Counted from the stretch's first letter, positions 45,004 through 54,716 are shown. The stretch is 64,000 bases of DNA from Nocardiopsis sp. N85 (GCF_028882275.1 NZ_JARBUT010000005.1:1-64000), one strand, 5' to 3'. The notes: generated from the sequence alone by a model not told the origin. A program made the numbers and translations.

Positions 45004-45408
45004 ATGATGGCCTCGCTGTATCCGCTCCTGCCCCTCCTGTCCGGCCTGGTCATCCTGGGTGTGGTCACCCGCGACACCCGGATCGAACTGCGTCTGATCC
45101 GGTACGGGGTGCGCGCCAAGGGCAGGGTCATCGGCTACAACGAGACCTCGACCGCCTCGCGGATGATCGTGCAGTTCCGCACCGAGGACGGTCGGGAGGT
45201 CCACGCCGAGCACGAGAACACGGGGTGGACGGCCTCCCGCGCGGGCGAGATCGTCACGGTCTCCTACGACCCGGACACCCCCGAGCTGGCCCGGATCGTA
45301 TCGGCGCCCTGGCTGTCGCACTGGGTGCGCGGCATGTTCGCCACCCTGGGCGCGATCCTGGTCGCCGCCGGCCTGCTCCTGGGCTACCTGGCCTGGGACT
45401 GGAAGTGA
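45004..45408 (+). CDS. DUF3592-like membrane protein
   Basis: 134 aa. N-terminal helix (LYPLLPLLSGLVILGVVT), then a small beta-rich domain (AKGRVIGYNETSTASRMIVQ, VTVSYDPDTPELARI), then a C-terminal helix (MFATLGAILVAAGLLLGYLA). This is the DUF3592 layout. It begins 11 bases after the TetR gene and may be the fourth gene of that operon. Function unknown. Confidence 0.8.
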   Translation: MMASLYPLLPLLSGLVILGVVTRDTRIELRLIRYGVRAKGRVIGYNETSTASRMIVQFRTEDGREVHAEHENTGWTASRAGEIVTVSYDPDTPELARIVSAPWLSHWVRGMFATLGAILVAAGLLLGYLAWDWK

Positions 45409-45484
45409 TCCGGTCCCTCCCGCACCCGCCGCCGACCTCGACGGGCGACCTCCGGCCGACGGTGTTCCCGCGCCCGCGCCCTCC

Positions 45485-46558
45485 TCAGGCGGCGGTGACG
45501 GGTGCGCGGGGTCCGGTGTAGCGGACCAGGCGGGTGGGCAACGAGCCGTCGATGAGCGCCCGGGTGCGCACCCGGGTGCCGCACAGGAGGTCGACCACGC
45601 CGACCCGGTCCGGTCGGACGACGGCGGCGCTGCCGTGGACGACCATGACGGCGAGCGCGATCCAGGGGTGCCCGTAGGCGATGAGGAGCGCCATCGGCAC
45701 CGTGAGCAGGGCCGTGCGCGCCAGCACGCGCGGGCGGGACGCCGGGGCGGGCCGGGTGGGCTCGGTCAGCGCCAACCGGACGGCGGCGTGGCCGGGGGTG
45801 CAGCGGTCGCGGCGCAGCTGCGGCACGAACACCCCGAAGACGGCGGCCAGGCCCAGGAGCACGGCGGTGCGGACGTGGCCGTAGGGATCGGCGCCGATCA
45901 CACCGACGACGCCCATGACGGCGACGAGCGCGGTACCGCCGTACCACCACAGGCACAGGTCGATGAGGACGGCCAGGGTGCGCCGGGTCGGATCGGGGGA
46001 GACCCGGTCGGGGACCGCGCCGGGCCAGCCCCGGGTGGAGCCCCACGGCCGCAGCGGTACCAGGAGACGGGCGAGCGGCCAGCCGACCGCGGTACCGGCC
46101 ACGCCGAGCGCGACGAGCAGCGGGGAGGAGTCGGCGTAGGCGCACGGGTACACGCCCAGGAGACCGGTGCCCCGGATCGCGTCGACGGCGAAGGCCAGGA
46201 CGGTTCCCGCGGCCAGGGTGACCAGCGGTCCGCGACGGAAGCGGTCGCGGGCGAGCCAGCCGACGGGCAGGAAGAGCGCGAAGGCCAAGACCGGTCCGTA
46301 CCGGTCGGCGCCGTCGGCGCCGGGTCCGGGCCGGCACAGTCCGTCCACCGACAGGGGCAGTGGCCAGACGGCGTAGGCCGCCAGGGCCAGACCGCACGCC
46401 AGCGCCGCCAGGGTGGACCGCCCGGGGCGGCCGTACAGCCGGCCGTAACGTCGATGCTGTCCACGCAGGTAGAGGGCGGCGAAGGCGGTCACGAGCAGGG
46501 GCACGACGGCGACCGCCACCTCGATGGCCTCCTGTCCCGTGCCGAACGGTCGGATCAC
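45485..46558 (-). CDS. VanZ-like / RDD-domain membrane protein
   Basis: 357 aa from a GTG at 46558 with AGGGGG upstream. The first half resembles VanZ (VLAFALFLPVGWLARD, FAVDAIRGTGLLGVYPCAYA), the second an RDD domain (RRTLAVLIDLCLWWYGG, VPQLRRDRCTPGHAAVRL), where the Arg and Asp of the name are visible. About nine helices. VanZ-RDD fusions are common in actinobacteria; the role is unknown. Confidence 0.82.
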   Translation of the reverse strand: MIRPFGTGQEAIEVAVAVVPLLVTAFAALYLRGQHRRYGRLYGRPGRSTLAALACGLALAAYAVWPLPLSVDGLCRPGPGADGADRYGPVLAFALFLPVGWLARDRFRRGPLVTLAAGTVLAFAVDAIRGTGLLGVYPCAYADSSPLLVALGVAGTAVGWPLARLLVPLRPWGSTRGWPGAVPDRVSPDPTRRTLAVLIDLCLWWYGGTALVAVMGVVGVIGADPYGHVRTAVLLGLAAVFGVFVPQLRRDRCTPGHAAVRLALTEPTRPAPASRPRVLARTALLTVPMALLIAYGHPWIALAVMVVHGSAAVVRPDRVGVVDLLCGTRVRTRALIDGSLPTRLVRYTGPRAPVTAA

Positions 46559-47031
46559 GAACGCACCCCCTGTCTCACCCGGCCCAGGGCGCAACGCTAA
46601 TACGGGGAGCGCGTGCCCGGGTGCCGAACGCCGTTTTGAACCGGTATCGTCGCCACCGGAAGTCGTCACACGGAGCACTCCTCACACTCCGCTCCGCAAT
46701 ATGTGACATTCGTCCCATAAGACTCAGAGAGCAACGAGGCAGCCGAAGCCCCCACCCACCATGTGGACATTCCGTCTCTTCATGGCAGACTGCCTTCACC
46801 ACCCGGATATTTGGTCGTTTCTCTGTCGAGATACGATCCTCAACGCCGAAATGCCGCGTTTGTGGTTACCCTGCGGTACGTCCCGCGTCGAGCACCCCCG
46901 AAATGGACGTGGCCCGCGGGGATCAGGAGGCCTCCCACCGGCCGACGATGCCGTCACCCGGGCATCGGGCGGGACAGCGCCCCTGATACCGCACCCCGAG
47001 AAGACGTTCGACGCGGATCGACAGGAGAACC
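46559..47031. other. divergent intergenic region upstream of conservon
   Basis: About 470 bases with no convincing gene. Parts are A/T-richer (CCGCAATATGTGACATTCG near 46700; GGATATTTGGTCGTTTCTCT near 46804), so promoters for the conservon are likely here. The kinase ribosome site ACAGGAGAACC ends next to its GTG. Confidence 0.4.
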
Positions 47032-49587
47032 GTGCAGGCAGTACCCGAACGACGCGGGCGGACGATCGCGTCCCGCATCCGCGCAATGGTCACGATCCCC
47101 ACCGCGGCCCTGATCGCGCTGTGGCTGATCCTCACCGGGGCCCTGGCCGTGAACGCCGGGCTCCAGCTGATCCGCGCCGCGGCGACCAACGACATGGTGA
47201 CCCCCGCCGCCGTCGGCCTGGTGAGCGCCATGCAGGAACGCGCCCGGACCATCTCCCACATCGAGAACCCCGACGACGAGACGTTGATCGCCGAGCTGGC
47301 CGAGGCCCGGCAGGAGACCGACGCCTCCCTCGGCGTCGTCATCAACGACCTCATCGGGTTCGCCGACCTGGCCCCCGGCCAGGCCGGCGGTCACATCGAG
47401 CTGCTGCACGCGCGGTACGGGGAGATCGGCGACATGCGCGCGGCGGTCGACGACGGCTCCGCCACACGCGGCGAGGTCCTGGAGTACTACAACGAGCTGA
47501 TCCTGCACGGCGCGGACAGCTTCGACAGCCAGGCCCGCTCCGGCAACGTGATCGACGCGTTCAACTCCTCCATCAGCGCCACCTACATGTTCCGCACGGT
47601 GGACCTGTTCGCACGGTCGGACGCTCAGCTCGCCCGCGCCTTCGCCATGGACGAGCTGAGCTGGGAGGACCAGCGCGCCTTCGCCGAGCTCGTCGGTTCC
47701 TACCAGAACATGCTGGAGGCCAACGGCCCCTACCTCTCCGGCCCCGGCCAGCAGGAGCGGCTCACCGCGGTCCTGGAGAGCCCCGAGTACCAGCGGCTCA
47801 CGACGATGCAGGACGAGATCATCGACCGGCGCATCGAGGTCGAGACCGTCACCGACCCGAACACCTTCCTCGCGGTCGAGGTCGAGGACCTGTCCGTACC
47901 GGTCGACGGCGCCGCCTGGCAGACCGACTACGAGTACGTCCTCGCCGAGTTCACCGACATCGGAGCCGACGAGGCCCTGAACGCCGCGGCGCTCACCCGC
48001 GCCGAGGCCCAGCGGTCCGTCCTCGTCGCCGTCACCGGCAGCCTCGGCGTCGCGGCCGTCATCATCGTGGTGTTCCTGCTGGCCCGCCGCTCCTCGCGTT
48101 CGCTGACCAACCGGCTCCTGCGCCTGCGCGACGACGCCAACGACCTCGCCGAGAAGCGCCTGCCCGAACTCATGGAGCGACTGCACCGGGGCGAGCGCGT
48201 GGAGACCGAGGCCGCCCTGCCGCTCATGGCCACCAGTGACGACGAGATCGGCGATGTGGCCCACGCGTTCAACACCGCGCAGCGGGCCGCCGTCAACGAG
48301 GCCGTCCAGCAGACGGAACTGCGCCAGGGCATCAACCGGGTCTTCCTCAACATCGCCCACCGCAGCCAGACGCTGATCCACCGCCAGCTGCGCCTCCTCG
48401 ACAAGATGGAGCGCGAGCAGGAGGACCCGGAGCAGCTCGCCCAGTTGTTCAAGCTCGACCACCTGGCCACCCGCTCCCGACGCAACGCCGAGAACCTGCT
48501 CATCCTCGGCGGCGAGGCCCCCGGACGGACCTGGCACCGGCCGATGCCGCTCATCGACGTACTGCGCGGCGCCATCTCCGAGTCCGGCGACTACACCCGG
48601 GTCAAGCGCGAGCGCATCGCCCGCGTGCACCTCAACGGTCCGGCCGTCGCCGACGTCATCCACCTGGTCGCCGAACTGGTCGACAACGCCGCCATGTTCT
48701 CTCCGCCGCACACCCACGTGCGCCTGAGCAGCGACGACGTGCCCAACGGTGTGACGATCGAGATCGAGGACCGCGGTCTGGGCATGACCGAGGAGGAACT
48801 CGCCTCCGCCAACCGCCTGTTGGCCGATCCGCCCGAGTTCGACGTGATGCGCCTCAACGAGAAGATGCGCCTGGGCCTGTTCGTGGTCTCCCACCTGGCG
48901 CACCGGCACGGCATCAAGGTGCACCTGCGTCCCTCGCCCTACGGCGGCGTGCAGGCGATCGTGCTGCTGCCGCACGACCTCATCAGCGGCGAGCGGACCT
49001 CCCTGCCCGTCGCCGAGGAACAGGACGGCGACATCTGGGAGGTGCGCGAGATCATCGAGCACGCCCCCGGCGGCGCGTTGGAGTCCGGGGCCGCCCCGGT
49101 CCTGACCCCGGTCCCCCCGACGCCCGCGAACGCCCCCGCCACCGAGGAGAACCCCGACGCGGTGCCCCGCGGCACCGAGGCCCCCTCGGCCGCCAACGGC
49201 TCGACCGCCGACGGACACGGCGGCACCGACCTCCTCGACGGGGACTCCGCACGTCCTCCCCTGCCGACCCGCCGACCCACCATCAGCGCGGTGTCCGCCC
49301 CCGGTCCCGGGGACACCGCGCCGGAGACCGTCGACGCGGGCGGCGGGCGACCCCCGCTCCCCAAACGCCGTCCCCAGGAGAACCTGGCCCCGCAACTGGC
49401 GACCGAACCCGACTCTCCCGCTCCGGGTGGGACCGCCGAAGGAGAGGCCCCGGCCTCGAAGGGGAACGGTGTCGACGGCACCGAGCGGCTGGCGCGCCTG
49501 CGCCGGAACATGACCGCGTTCCAGAAGGGGACCGACCGCGGTCGGCGCGAAGGCAAGCAGCAGACCAACGAGACCGACAAGGACTGA
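47032..49587 (+). CDS. cvnA: conservon sensor kinase-like protein (CvnA)
   Basis: 851 aa from a GTG at 47032 with AGGAG. TM1 at about 20-45, a nitrate/nitrite-sensing-like (NIT) external domain to about 335, TM2 at 338-358, HAMP, then a HATPase_c domain with ELVDNAAMFSPP (N-box), EIEDRGLGM and GLFVVSHLAHRHG. The dimerisation region reads NIAHRSQTLIHRQLRLLDKM, without a classic H-box. Residues about 650-851 are a disordered Pro/Gly tail. It heads a four-gene operon and likely signals through the GTPase CvnD rather than a response regulator. Confidence 0.93.
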   Translation: MQAVPERRGRTIASRIRAMVTIPTAALIALWLILTGALAVNAGLQLIRAAATNDMVTPAAVGLVSAMQERARTISHIENPDDETLIAELAEARQETDASLGVVINDLIGFADLAPGQAGGHIELLHARYGEIGDMRAAVDDGSATRGEVLEYYNELILHGADSFDSQARSGNVIDAFNSSISATYMFRTVDLFARSDAQLARAFAMDELSWEDQRAFAELVGSYQNMLEANGPYLSGPGQQERLTAVLESPEYQRLTTMQDEIIDRRIEVETVTDPNTFLAVEVEDLSVPVDGAAWQTDYEYVLAEFTDIGADEALNAAALTRAEAQRSVLVAVTGSLGVAAVIIVVFLLARRSSRSLTNRLLRLRDDANDLAEKRLPELMERLHRGERVETEAALPLMATSDDEIGDVAHAFNTAQRAAVNEAVQQTELRQGINRVFLNIAHRSQTLIHRQLRLLDKMEREQEDPEQLAQLFKLDHLATRSRRNAENLLILGGEAPGRTWHRPMPLIDVLRGAISESGDYTRVKRERIARVHLNGPAVADVIHLVAELVDNAAMFSPPHTHVRLSSDDVPNGVTIEIEDRGLGMTEEELASANRLLADPPEFDVMRLNEKMRLGLFVVSHLAHRHGIKVHLRPSPYGGVQAIVLLPHDLISGERTSLPVAEEQDGDIWEVREIIEHAPGGALESGAAPVLTPVPPTPANAPATEENPDAVPRGTEAPSAANGSTADGHGGTDLLDGDSARPPLPTRRPTISAVSAPGPGDTAPETVDAGGGRPPLPKRRPQENLAPQLATEPDSPAPGGTAEGEAPASKGNGVDGTERLARLRRNMTAFQKGTDRGRREGKQQTNETDKD

Positions 49588-49589
49588 CC

Positions 49590-50036
49590 GTGACGAGTAC
49601 TCCCCAAGGCGTCGAGCGCGAAGGCTCGGGCAAGAAGGACATCGACTGGCTGCTGGACGAGTTGCTCGACCGCGCGGTGGGCTCCAAGCACGCCATCGTC
49701 CTGTCCGCCGACGGACTGCTGATCGGACGATCCCGCACTCTGGCCAAGGAGGACGCCGAGCACCTGTCCGCGGTGGCCTCGGCGTTCCAGAGCCTGGCAC
49801 GGGGCACCGGTCGCCACTTCAAGGGCGGCGACGTCCTCCAGACCGTGGTCGAGATGGAGCGCGCGTACCTGTTCGTGACGGGCGCCGGTCGGGGCGCCTG
49901 CCTGGCGGTCCTGGCCGAGGAGAGCGCCGACGTGGGCCTCATCGCCTACGAGATGAACGTACTGGTCGAGCAGGTGGGCCGCTACCTCGACGCGGCACCG
50001 CGCCATGAGGGAGCCACCGGGGAAGCCACGCGATAG
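49590..50036 (+). CDS. cvnB: roadblock/LC7-domain protein (CvnB)
   Basis: 148 aa, GTG start two bases after the kinase stop. Roadblock/LC7 fold: IDWLLDELLDRAVGSKHAIV, LLIGRSRTLAKEDAEHLSAV, YLFVTGAGRGACLAVLAEES. Such proteins act as regulators of small GTPases, here presumably CvnD. Its place second in the operon is standard for conservons. Confidence 0.95.
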   Translation: MTSTPQGVEREGSGKKDIDWLLDELLDRAVGSKHAIVLSADGLLIGRSRTLAKEDAEHLSAVASAFQSLARGTGRHFKGGDVLQTVVEMERAYLFVTGAGRGACLAVLAEESADVGLIAYEMNVLVEQVGRYLDAAPRHEGATGEATR

Positions 50037-50045
50037 GGGACGGTC

Positions 50046-50483
50046 ATGCAAGCGCACAACGAGTTCGATCCGGGCGGGATGTCCCGGAGCCCGTCACGTC
50101 GCGATGTGACCGGCGGATACTGGGCCGAGGCGGACGGGCCGGACGCCGGCCCGCTGGTCCGTCCCTACGTGATCGCGCAGGGACGCGACCACGCCGACAC
50201 GGTCCGGCTGGACATGATCAGCGTGGTCATCGCGGCCAAGCGCGCCGAGGTCGACGAGATGGCTCTGGAACCCGAGCAGATCCGGATCCTGGAACTGTGC
50301 CGCCGTCCCCTGTCGGTCGCCGAACTGTCCGCTCACCTGGACATCCCGGTGGCCGTCGTCAAGGTCCTGCTCAGCGACCTCCTCAACCGCGGCCTCGCCT
50401 TGGCCCGCGCCCCCTACACAGCGAAGAGCCCGGTCAGCCGGGACGTACTCCAGGCGGTTCTCGATGGCATCCAGCGACTCTGA
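50046..50483 (+). CDS. cvnC: DUF742 winged-helix protein (CvnC)
   Basis: 145 aa. DUF742 pattern: VRPYVIAQGR near the N-terminus, then LEPEQIRILELCRRPLSVAE and LDIPVAVVKVLLSDLLNRGL, a helix-turn-helix-like part. Third gene of the conservon. It overlaps the GTPase gene by 20 bases. Confidence 0.95.
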   Translation: MQAHNEFDPGGMSRSPSRRDVTGGYWAEADGPDAGPLVRPYVIAQGRDHADTVRLDMISVVIAAKRAEVDEMALEPEQIRILELCRRPLSVAELSAHLDIPVAVVKVLLSDLLNRGLALARAPYTAKSPVSRDVLQAVLDGIQRL

Positions 50484-51045
50484 CCACCCACATGACACCG
50501 TTCCGTCCGCGTTGAAGATCCTCGTCGCGGGCGGCTTCGGCGCCGGTAAGACCACCCTGGTGGGCGCGGTGAGCGAGATCGCCCCGCTCAGCACCGAGGA
50601 GGTGATGACCGAGGCCAGTTACGGCGTGGACGACCTGTCCGGTGTGGAGTCCAAGACGACCACGACCGTCGCCCTGGACTTCGGGCGCATCACCATCAGT
50701 TCCAGCCTGGTGCTGTACCTGTTCGGCACGCCGGGGCAGGAGCGGTTCTGGTTCATGTGGGAGGAGTTGTCGGAAGGCGCCCTGGGCGCGATCGTCATCG
50801 CCGACACCCGTCGCCTGGAGACCTGCTTCGCGGCCGTCGATTTCTTCGAGCGGCGCGGGGTGCCGTTCGTGGTGGCGGTGAACTGCTTCGACGGCGCCCA
50901 CCTCTACGAGGCCGATGAGGTGCGGGCCGCCCTGACCCTGGATCCGGCGATCCCGGTGGTCCTGTGCGACGCGCGGGTGCGATCCTCCGCGAAGGAGGTC
51001 CTGCTCACGCTGGTCAACCGGGTGGCCGAGCGCATGGCCGCCTGA
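50464..51045 (+). CDS. cvnD: conservon small GTPase (CvnD)
   Basis: 193 aa Ras-like/MglA-like GTPase. G1 GGFGAGKTT at 23-31, G3-like LFGTPGQERFWFMW (G in place of the usual D), G4-like VNCFDG instead of NKxD. These changes are characteristic of the CvnD/DUF-type actinobacterial GTPases. It ends the conservon and is followed 15 bases later by a strong terminator. Confidence 0.95.
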   Translation: MASSDSDHPHDTVPSALKILVAGGFGAGKTTLVGAVSEIAPLSTEEVMTEASYGVDDLSGVESKTTTTVALDFGRITISSSLVLYLFGTPGQERFWFMWEELSEGALGAIVIADTRRLETCFAAVDFFERRGVPFVVAVNCFDGAHLYEADEVRAALTLDPAIPVVLCDARVRSSAKEVLLTLVNRVAERMAA

Positions 51046-51059
51046 TCGGGGGCAGACCC

Positions 51060-51105
51060 GGGCGGAGGCGGGTGGGGAGGGATCCCACCCGCCTCCGCCC
51101 GTTTT
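51060..51105 (+). terminator. intrinsic terminator of the conservon
   Basis: A 17-bp perfect stem (GGGCGGAGGCGGGTGGG and its complement) with a seven-base loop is followed by GTTTT. Confidence 0.9.
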
Positions 51106-51281
51106 CGGGACACGATCCGGACGCGGTCGGAGGCCGGGGAAACGGTCGTCGGGACCGGATCCCCTGTACGCGGGGACATTCCGGGTAAAGTGCGGCCCGT
51201 GGGACGTCGACGACGTGCCACGCCCGCAGGCCGGAGGCCCCGTCCGGGCGGGCCCGCCCGAGGTGACTGGAGTTCCCCCAC

Positions 51282-52268
51282 ATGAAGCGGTTCGAGTGGC
51301 GCGACCGGATCCACGCGCTGGACGCCGAGGCCGACTGCGAGGAGATCGTGCGCGTCCTGGGCACCCACGAGTTCCCGTGGGACATCGAGCAGGCGCTCGG
51401 GCTGGCCCTGTACCGGACGTACGCGGTGCCGAGCATCGGTGAACTGCTGGCGCGCACCCGCGAGTTCACCGAGCGCACGCAGCACCGCTACGACGACACG
51501 GCGCTCATCCTCAACGACATCTTGGAGCACGGTTTCGGGCAGGGGCGGGGCAGGGACGCCCTGCGGCGGATGAACCAGATGCACCGCTCCTACGACATCT
51601 CCAACGACGACTACCGCTACGTGCTCAGCACCTTCGTCGTCATGCCGGTGCGCTGGCTCAACGACCTCGGGTACGGCTGGCGCAGGCTGTCCGACCACGA
51701 GATCGCCGCGAGCACCAACTACTACCGCAGGCTCGGCAAGCACATGGGGATCAAGGACATCCCCGAGACCTACGCCGACTTCCACGAACTCTTCGACTCC
51801 TACGAGCGCGAGCACTTCGCCTTCACCGAGGGCGGCCGGGCCGTCTCCGACGCCACGCTGGAGTTGATGGTCGACTTCTACCCGGCCTGGCAGCGCCCGC
51901 TGGTGCGTCCCTTCACCAAGGCGCTGCTCGACGAGCGCCTCATCAAGGCCTTCGACTACCCCGAGCCGTCCGCCGCCTGGCGCGCCCTGGCCGCCGGCGC
52001 GCTGCGGCTACGGGCGAAGGTCGTGCGGTTCATGCCGCCGCGCGTCGAGCCGCGCTGGGCCCGCCAGAGCCCCAACATCCGCAGCTACCCCGAGGGCTAC
52101 GACCCGTCGCGCATCGGCACCTTCCCCCAGGGCTGCCCGGTCCCCCACGGCATGGCCACCGTCGAGGTGCCCGCCACCGGCGCCCGGGTCCCCGCCCCGG
52201 AGCAGACCGTCACCTCCGAGGGCGCGGCCGCCCCCTCCCCCACCGCGGAGGCCGCCGACGCCGAGTGA
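51282..52268 (+). CDS. MpaB/DUF2236-family oxygenase-like protein, copy 1
   Basis: 328 aa. Family features include LGLALYRTYAVPSIGELLAR, RYDDTALILNDIL, MNQMHRSYDISNDDYRYVLS and WRRLSDHEI. These soluble alpha-helical proteins (oxygenase MpaB/latex-clearing protein group) are thought to bind heme; His residues of MHRSY and DHE are candidates. About 45 residues of disordered Ala/Pro/Thr tail follow. It is the first of a tandem pair after the conservon, a position often taken by cytochrome P450 genes in other conservons. Substrate unknown. Confidence 0.85.
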   Translation: MKRFEWRDRIHALDAEADCEEIVRVLGTHEFPWDIEQALGLALYRTYAVPSIGELLARTREFTERTQHRYDDTALILNDILEHGFGQGRGRDALRRMNQMHRSYDISNDDYRYVLSTFVVMPVRWLNDLGYGWRRLSDHEIAASTNYYRRLGKHMGIKDIPETYADFHELFDSYEREHFAFTEGGRAVSDATLELMVDFYPAWQRPLVRPFTKALLDERLIKAFDYPEPSAAWRALAAGALRLRAKVVRFMPPRVEPRWARQSPNIRSYPEGYDPSRIGTFPQGCPVPHGMATVEVPATGARVPAPEQTVTSEGAAAPSPTAEAADAE

Positions 52269-52335
52269 CGCCCGCGAGCGCCCCGAAACCTCCCCCAGCG
52301 ACCCCCGACCTCCCCTAACCCCGAAGGAATCGCCC

Positions 52336-53304
52336 ATGAAGCGTTTCGATTTCCGCGACGAGATCCATCGCCTGGACCCCGAGGCCGACTGCGTGCGGAT
52401 CATGCAGATCCTCAACGCCCACGAGTTCCCCTGGGACATGGGCCGCGCGCTGGGCATCGCCCTGTACCGGACGTACGCGGTGCCGAGCATCGGTGAACTG
52501 CTCGGCAGCACCGACCAGTTCACCGGCCAGACGCAGAAGCGCTACGACGACACGGCGCTCATCCTCAACAGCATGATGCGGTACGGCTTCGAGCCCGGTC
52601 AGGGGCGCGACTCCCTGCGGCGGATGAACCAGATGCACCGCTCCTACGACATCTCCAACGACGACTACCGCTACGTGCTCAGCACCTTCGTCGTCATGCC
52701 GGTGCGCTGGCTCAACGAGTACGGGTACGGCTGGCGCAGGCTGTCCGACCACGAGATCTCGGCGATCGTCCACTACTACCGCAGGCTCGGCAGGTACATG
52801 GGCATCAAGGAGATCCCCGAGACCTACGAGGGGTTCCGAGACCTGCTCGACGCCTACGAGAAGGAGCACTTCGCCTACACCGAGGGCGGCCGCAAGGTCT
52901 CCGACTCCACCCTCGACCTGATGGTGACCTTCTACCCGCCGCGGGTGGCCGGGCTGGCCCGCAGGTTCTCGATGGCGATCCTGGACGAGTCCCTCATCGA
53001 GACCTTCCGCTACGAGCCGCCGTCCAAGGCCTGGCGCAGGAGCGCCGACATCGCGCTGAAGATCCGCGCCAAGGTCGTGCGCCGGATGAAGCCGCGCGAG
53101 GAGCCGTTCTGGGCCGACCAGAACCCGAACATCCGCAGCTACCCGGACGGCTACGACGTCAACAGGATCGGCACGTTCCCGGCCGGCTGCCCGGTCGCGC
53201 ACGACGTGGACCCGGTCGCGCACGAGGAGCTGTACGGGAAGAAGGACGGTGACACGGCCGAGGCCGCCGGGACCGCCGAGGCCGCCGCGGACGGGCGCGC
53301 GTGA
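52336..53304 (+). CDS. MpaB/DUF2236-family oxygenase-like protein, copy 2
   Basis: 322 aa, paralogue of the previous gene over its whole core. 106 bases (52613-52718) are identical to 51559-51664, and a further stretch of about 44 bases around LYRTYAVPSIGELL is also identical, while the flanks differ clearly. The tail is shorter (AEAAGTAEAAADGRA). The stop overlaps the start of the GPH transporter gene by four bases, so the transporter belongs to this operon and may carry a substrate or product. Confidence 0.85.
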   Translation: MKRFDFRDEIHRLDPEADCVRIMQILNAHEFPWDMGRALGIALYRTYAVPSIGELLGSTDQFTGQTQKRYDDTALILNSMMRYGFEPGQGRDSLRRMNQMHRSYDISNDDYRYVLSTFVVMPVRWLNEYGYGWRRLSDHEISAIVHYYRRLGRYMGIKEIPETYEGFRDLLDAYEKEHFAYTEGGRKVSDSTLDLMVTFYPPRVAGLARRFSMAILDESLIETFRYEPPSKAWRRSADIALKIRAKVVRRMKPREEPFWADQNPNIRSYPDGYDVNRIGTFPAGCPVAHDVDPVAHEELYGKKDGDTAEAAGTAEAAADGRA

Positions 53305-54677
53305 CCGCCACCTCCGAACCCGCTCCGGAGAGCCCGGTGGAGACCGCCGAGGGGCCGCGGCCCCGGAGCGGTCCCCTTCCCCGGTCGGTGCACGCCTGGT
53401 ACGGCAGCGGCGCGGTGGCCACCGGCATCTTCAACACGGTGCCCGGTCTGCTGCTGCTCATCTACCTCACCGACACCCTCGCGGTGAGCCCGCTGGTCGC
53501 CGGCGCGGTGGTGCTCCTGCCCAAGCTGGTCGACCTCGCGATCAGCCCCTACATCGGGGTCTGGTCGGACCGGACCCGGTCCTCGTGGGGACCGCGCCGG
53601 CCGTGGATGCTGGCCGGTGCGCTGACCCTGCCGTTGCTGTTCGCGGCGATGTTCGCCGGCCCGCCGCTCCAGGGGAACGGAGCGGCGGCGTACGTGGCGG
53701 GCGTGTTCGTCCTGGCGGCGCTGGCGTCGTCGGTGTTCCAGGTGCCGCACGCGGCCATGCCCGGGGAGATCACCTCGGACTACCACGAGCGGTCCACGTT
53801 CACCGCGTGGCGGACCGTGTTCGTGGGCCTGGCCCTGATGCTGGGCGGGGCGCTGGCCCCGGTGCTCAAGGACATCCCCGCGGACGAGGTGACCGGCTAC
53901 CGGCTGATGGGCCTGGTCATGGGCGTCGTCGTGCTGGCGTCGATGCTGGGTTCGGTGATCGGCACGCGCGGCGCGCCGCGCACCGTGTTCCCGCACCGCA
54001 CCGAGGGCATGGTCGTCCAGTTGCGGACGGCGTTGACGCACCGGTACTTCCGGGTGCTGTTCCCCGCCAACCTGCTGATGGCGGTGGCGAGCGGCACGAT
54101 GGTGGCGGGCGTGCCGTACGTGACGGCGAACGTCATGGGCGAGCCGGCCTACACCAGCATCCTCATGGTGTGCGTGCTGGTCCCGTTGATGGCCACGGCG
54201 CCGCTGTGGCGGCGGATCTCCGTGCGGGTGGACAAGCGCCGGGCTGCCGCCTACTCGGCCCTGGTGTTCTCCCTGGGCGGCCTGGGACTGCTGTGCATCC
54301 CGCTGGGGGGCGTGCCGATCGCGGTCGTCTCCTCGGTGCTGGTGGGCATCGGCCTGTCGGGGTCGATGCTGCTGCCGTGGTCGATGCTGGCCGACTGTCT
54401 GGCCGCGAGCGAGGACGGCCGCCGACAGGGCGGTGTGCTCTCGGGCGTGTGGACGGCGGGCGAGGCGCTGGCCCAGTCGGTGGGCACCGGCCTGCTGTCG
54501 CTGTCGCTGGCCCTGAGCGGCTACGTGGAGTCGGGCGCGGGCGAGGTCGTCGTACAGTCCGACGAGGCACTGCGGGGCATGCTGATCGGCAGCACCCTGG
54601 TCCCGGCCGCGGTCATGCTGCTGTGCCTGGTCCCGTTGGCGTTCTACCGGCTCACCGCCGACGGCGTCGAGAAGTGA
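53301..54677 (+). CDS. GPH-type (MFS_2) sodium/sugar-like symporter
   Basis: 458 aa, twelve helices. The loop after helix 2 reads YIGVWSDRTRSSWGPRRPWM, a hallmark of the glycoside-pentoside-hexuronide:cation group and its lysophospholipid-transporting relatives. AWYGSGAVATGIFNTVPGLL begins helix 1. ATG start in a 4-base overlap with the DUF2236 gene. Substrate unknown: sugar or lipid are both possible by family. Confidence 0.9.
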   Translation: MTATSEPAPESPVETAEGPRPRSGPLPRSVHAWYGSGAVATGIFNTVPGLLLLIYLTDTLAVSPLVAGAVVLLPKLVDLAISPYIGVWSDRTRSSWGPRRPWMLAGALTLPLLFAAMFAGPPLQGNGAAAYVAGVFVLAALASSVFQVPHAAMPGEITSDYHERSTFTAWRTVFVGLALMLGGALAPVLKDIPADEVTGYRLMGLVMGVVVLASMLGSVIGTRGAPRTVFPHRTEGMVVQLRTALTHRYFRVLFPANLLMAVASGTMVAGVPYVTANVMGEPAYTSILMVCVLVPLMATAPLWRRISVRVDKRRAAAYSALVFSLGGLGLLCIPLGGVPIAVVSSVLVGIGLSGSMLLPWSMLADCLAASEDGRRQGGVLSGVWTAGEALAQSVGTGLLSLSLALSGYVESGAGEVVVQSDEALRGMLIGSTLVPAAVMLLCLVPLAFYRLTADGVEK

Positions 54678-54688
54678 GGAAGTGACGC

Positions 54689-54716
54689 GTGGGGCCCGCC
54701 GTCCGGCGGGCCCCAC
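54689..54716. terminator. hairpin terminator, convergent genes
   Basis: A 12-bp perfect stem (GTGGGGCCCGCC and complement) with a GTCC loop, 11 bases after the transporter stop and ahead of the convergent dprE2 stop. No T run. Confidence 0.7.

Noticed and set aside
46954..49800. 948-codon minus-strand frame
   Set aside because: Antisense of cvnA, with Gly/Val/Gln-rich composition typical of shadows.
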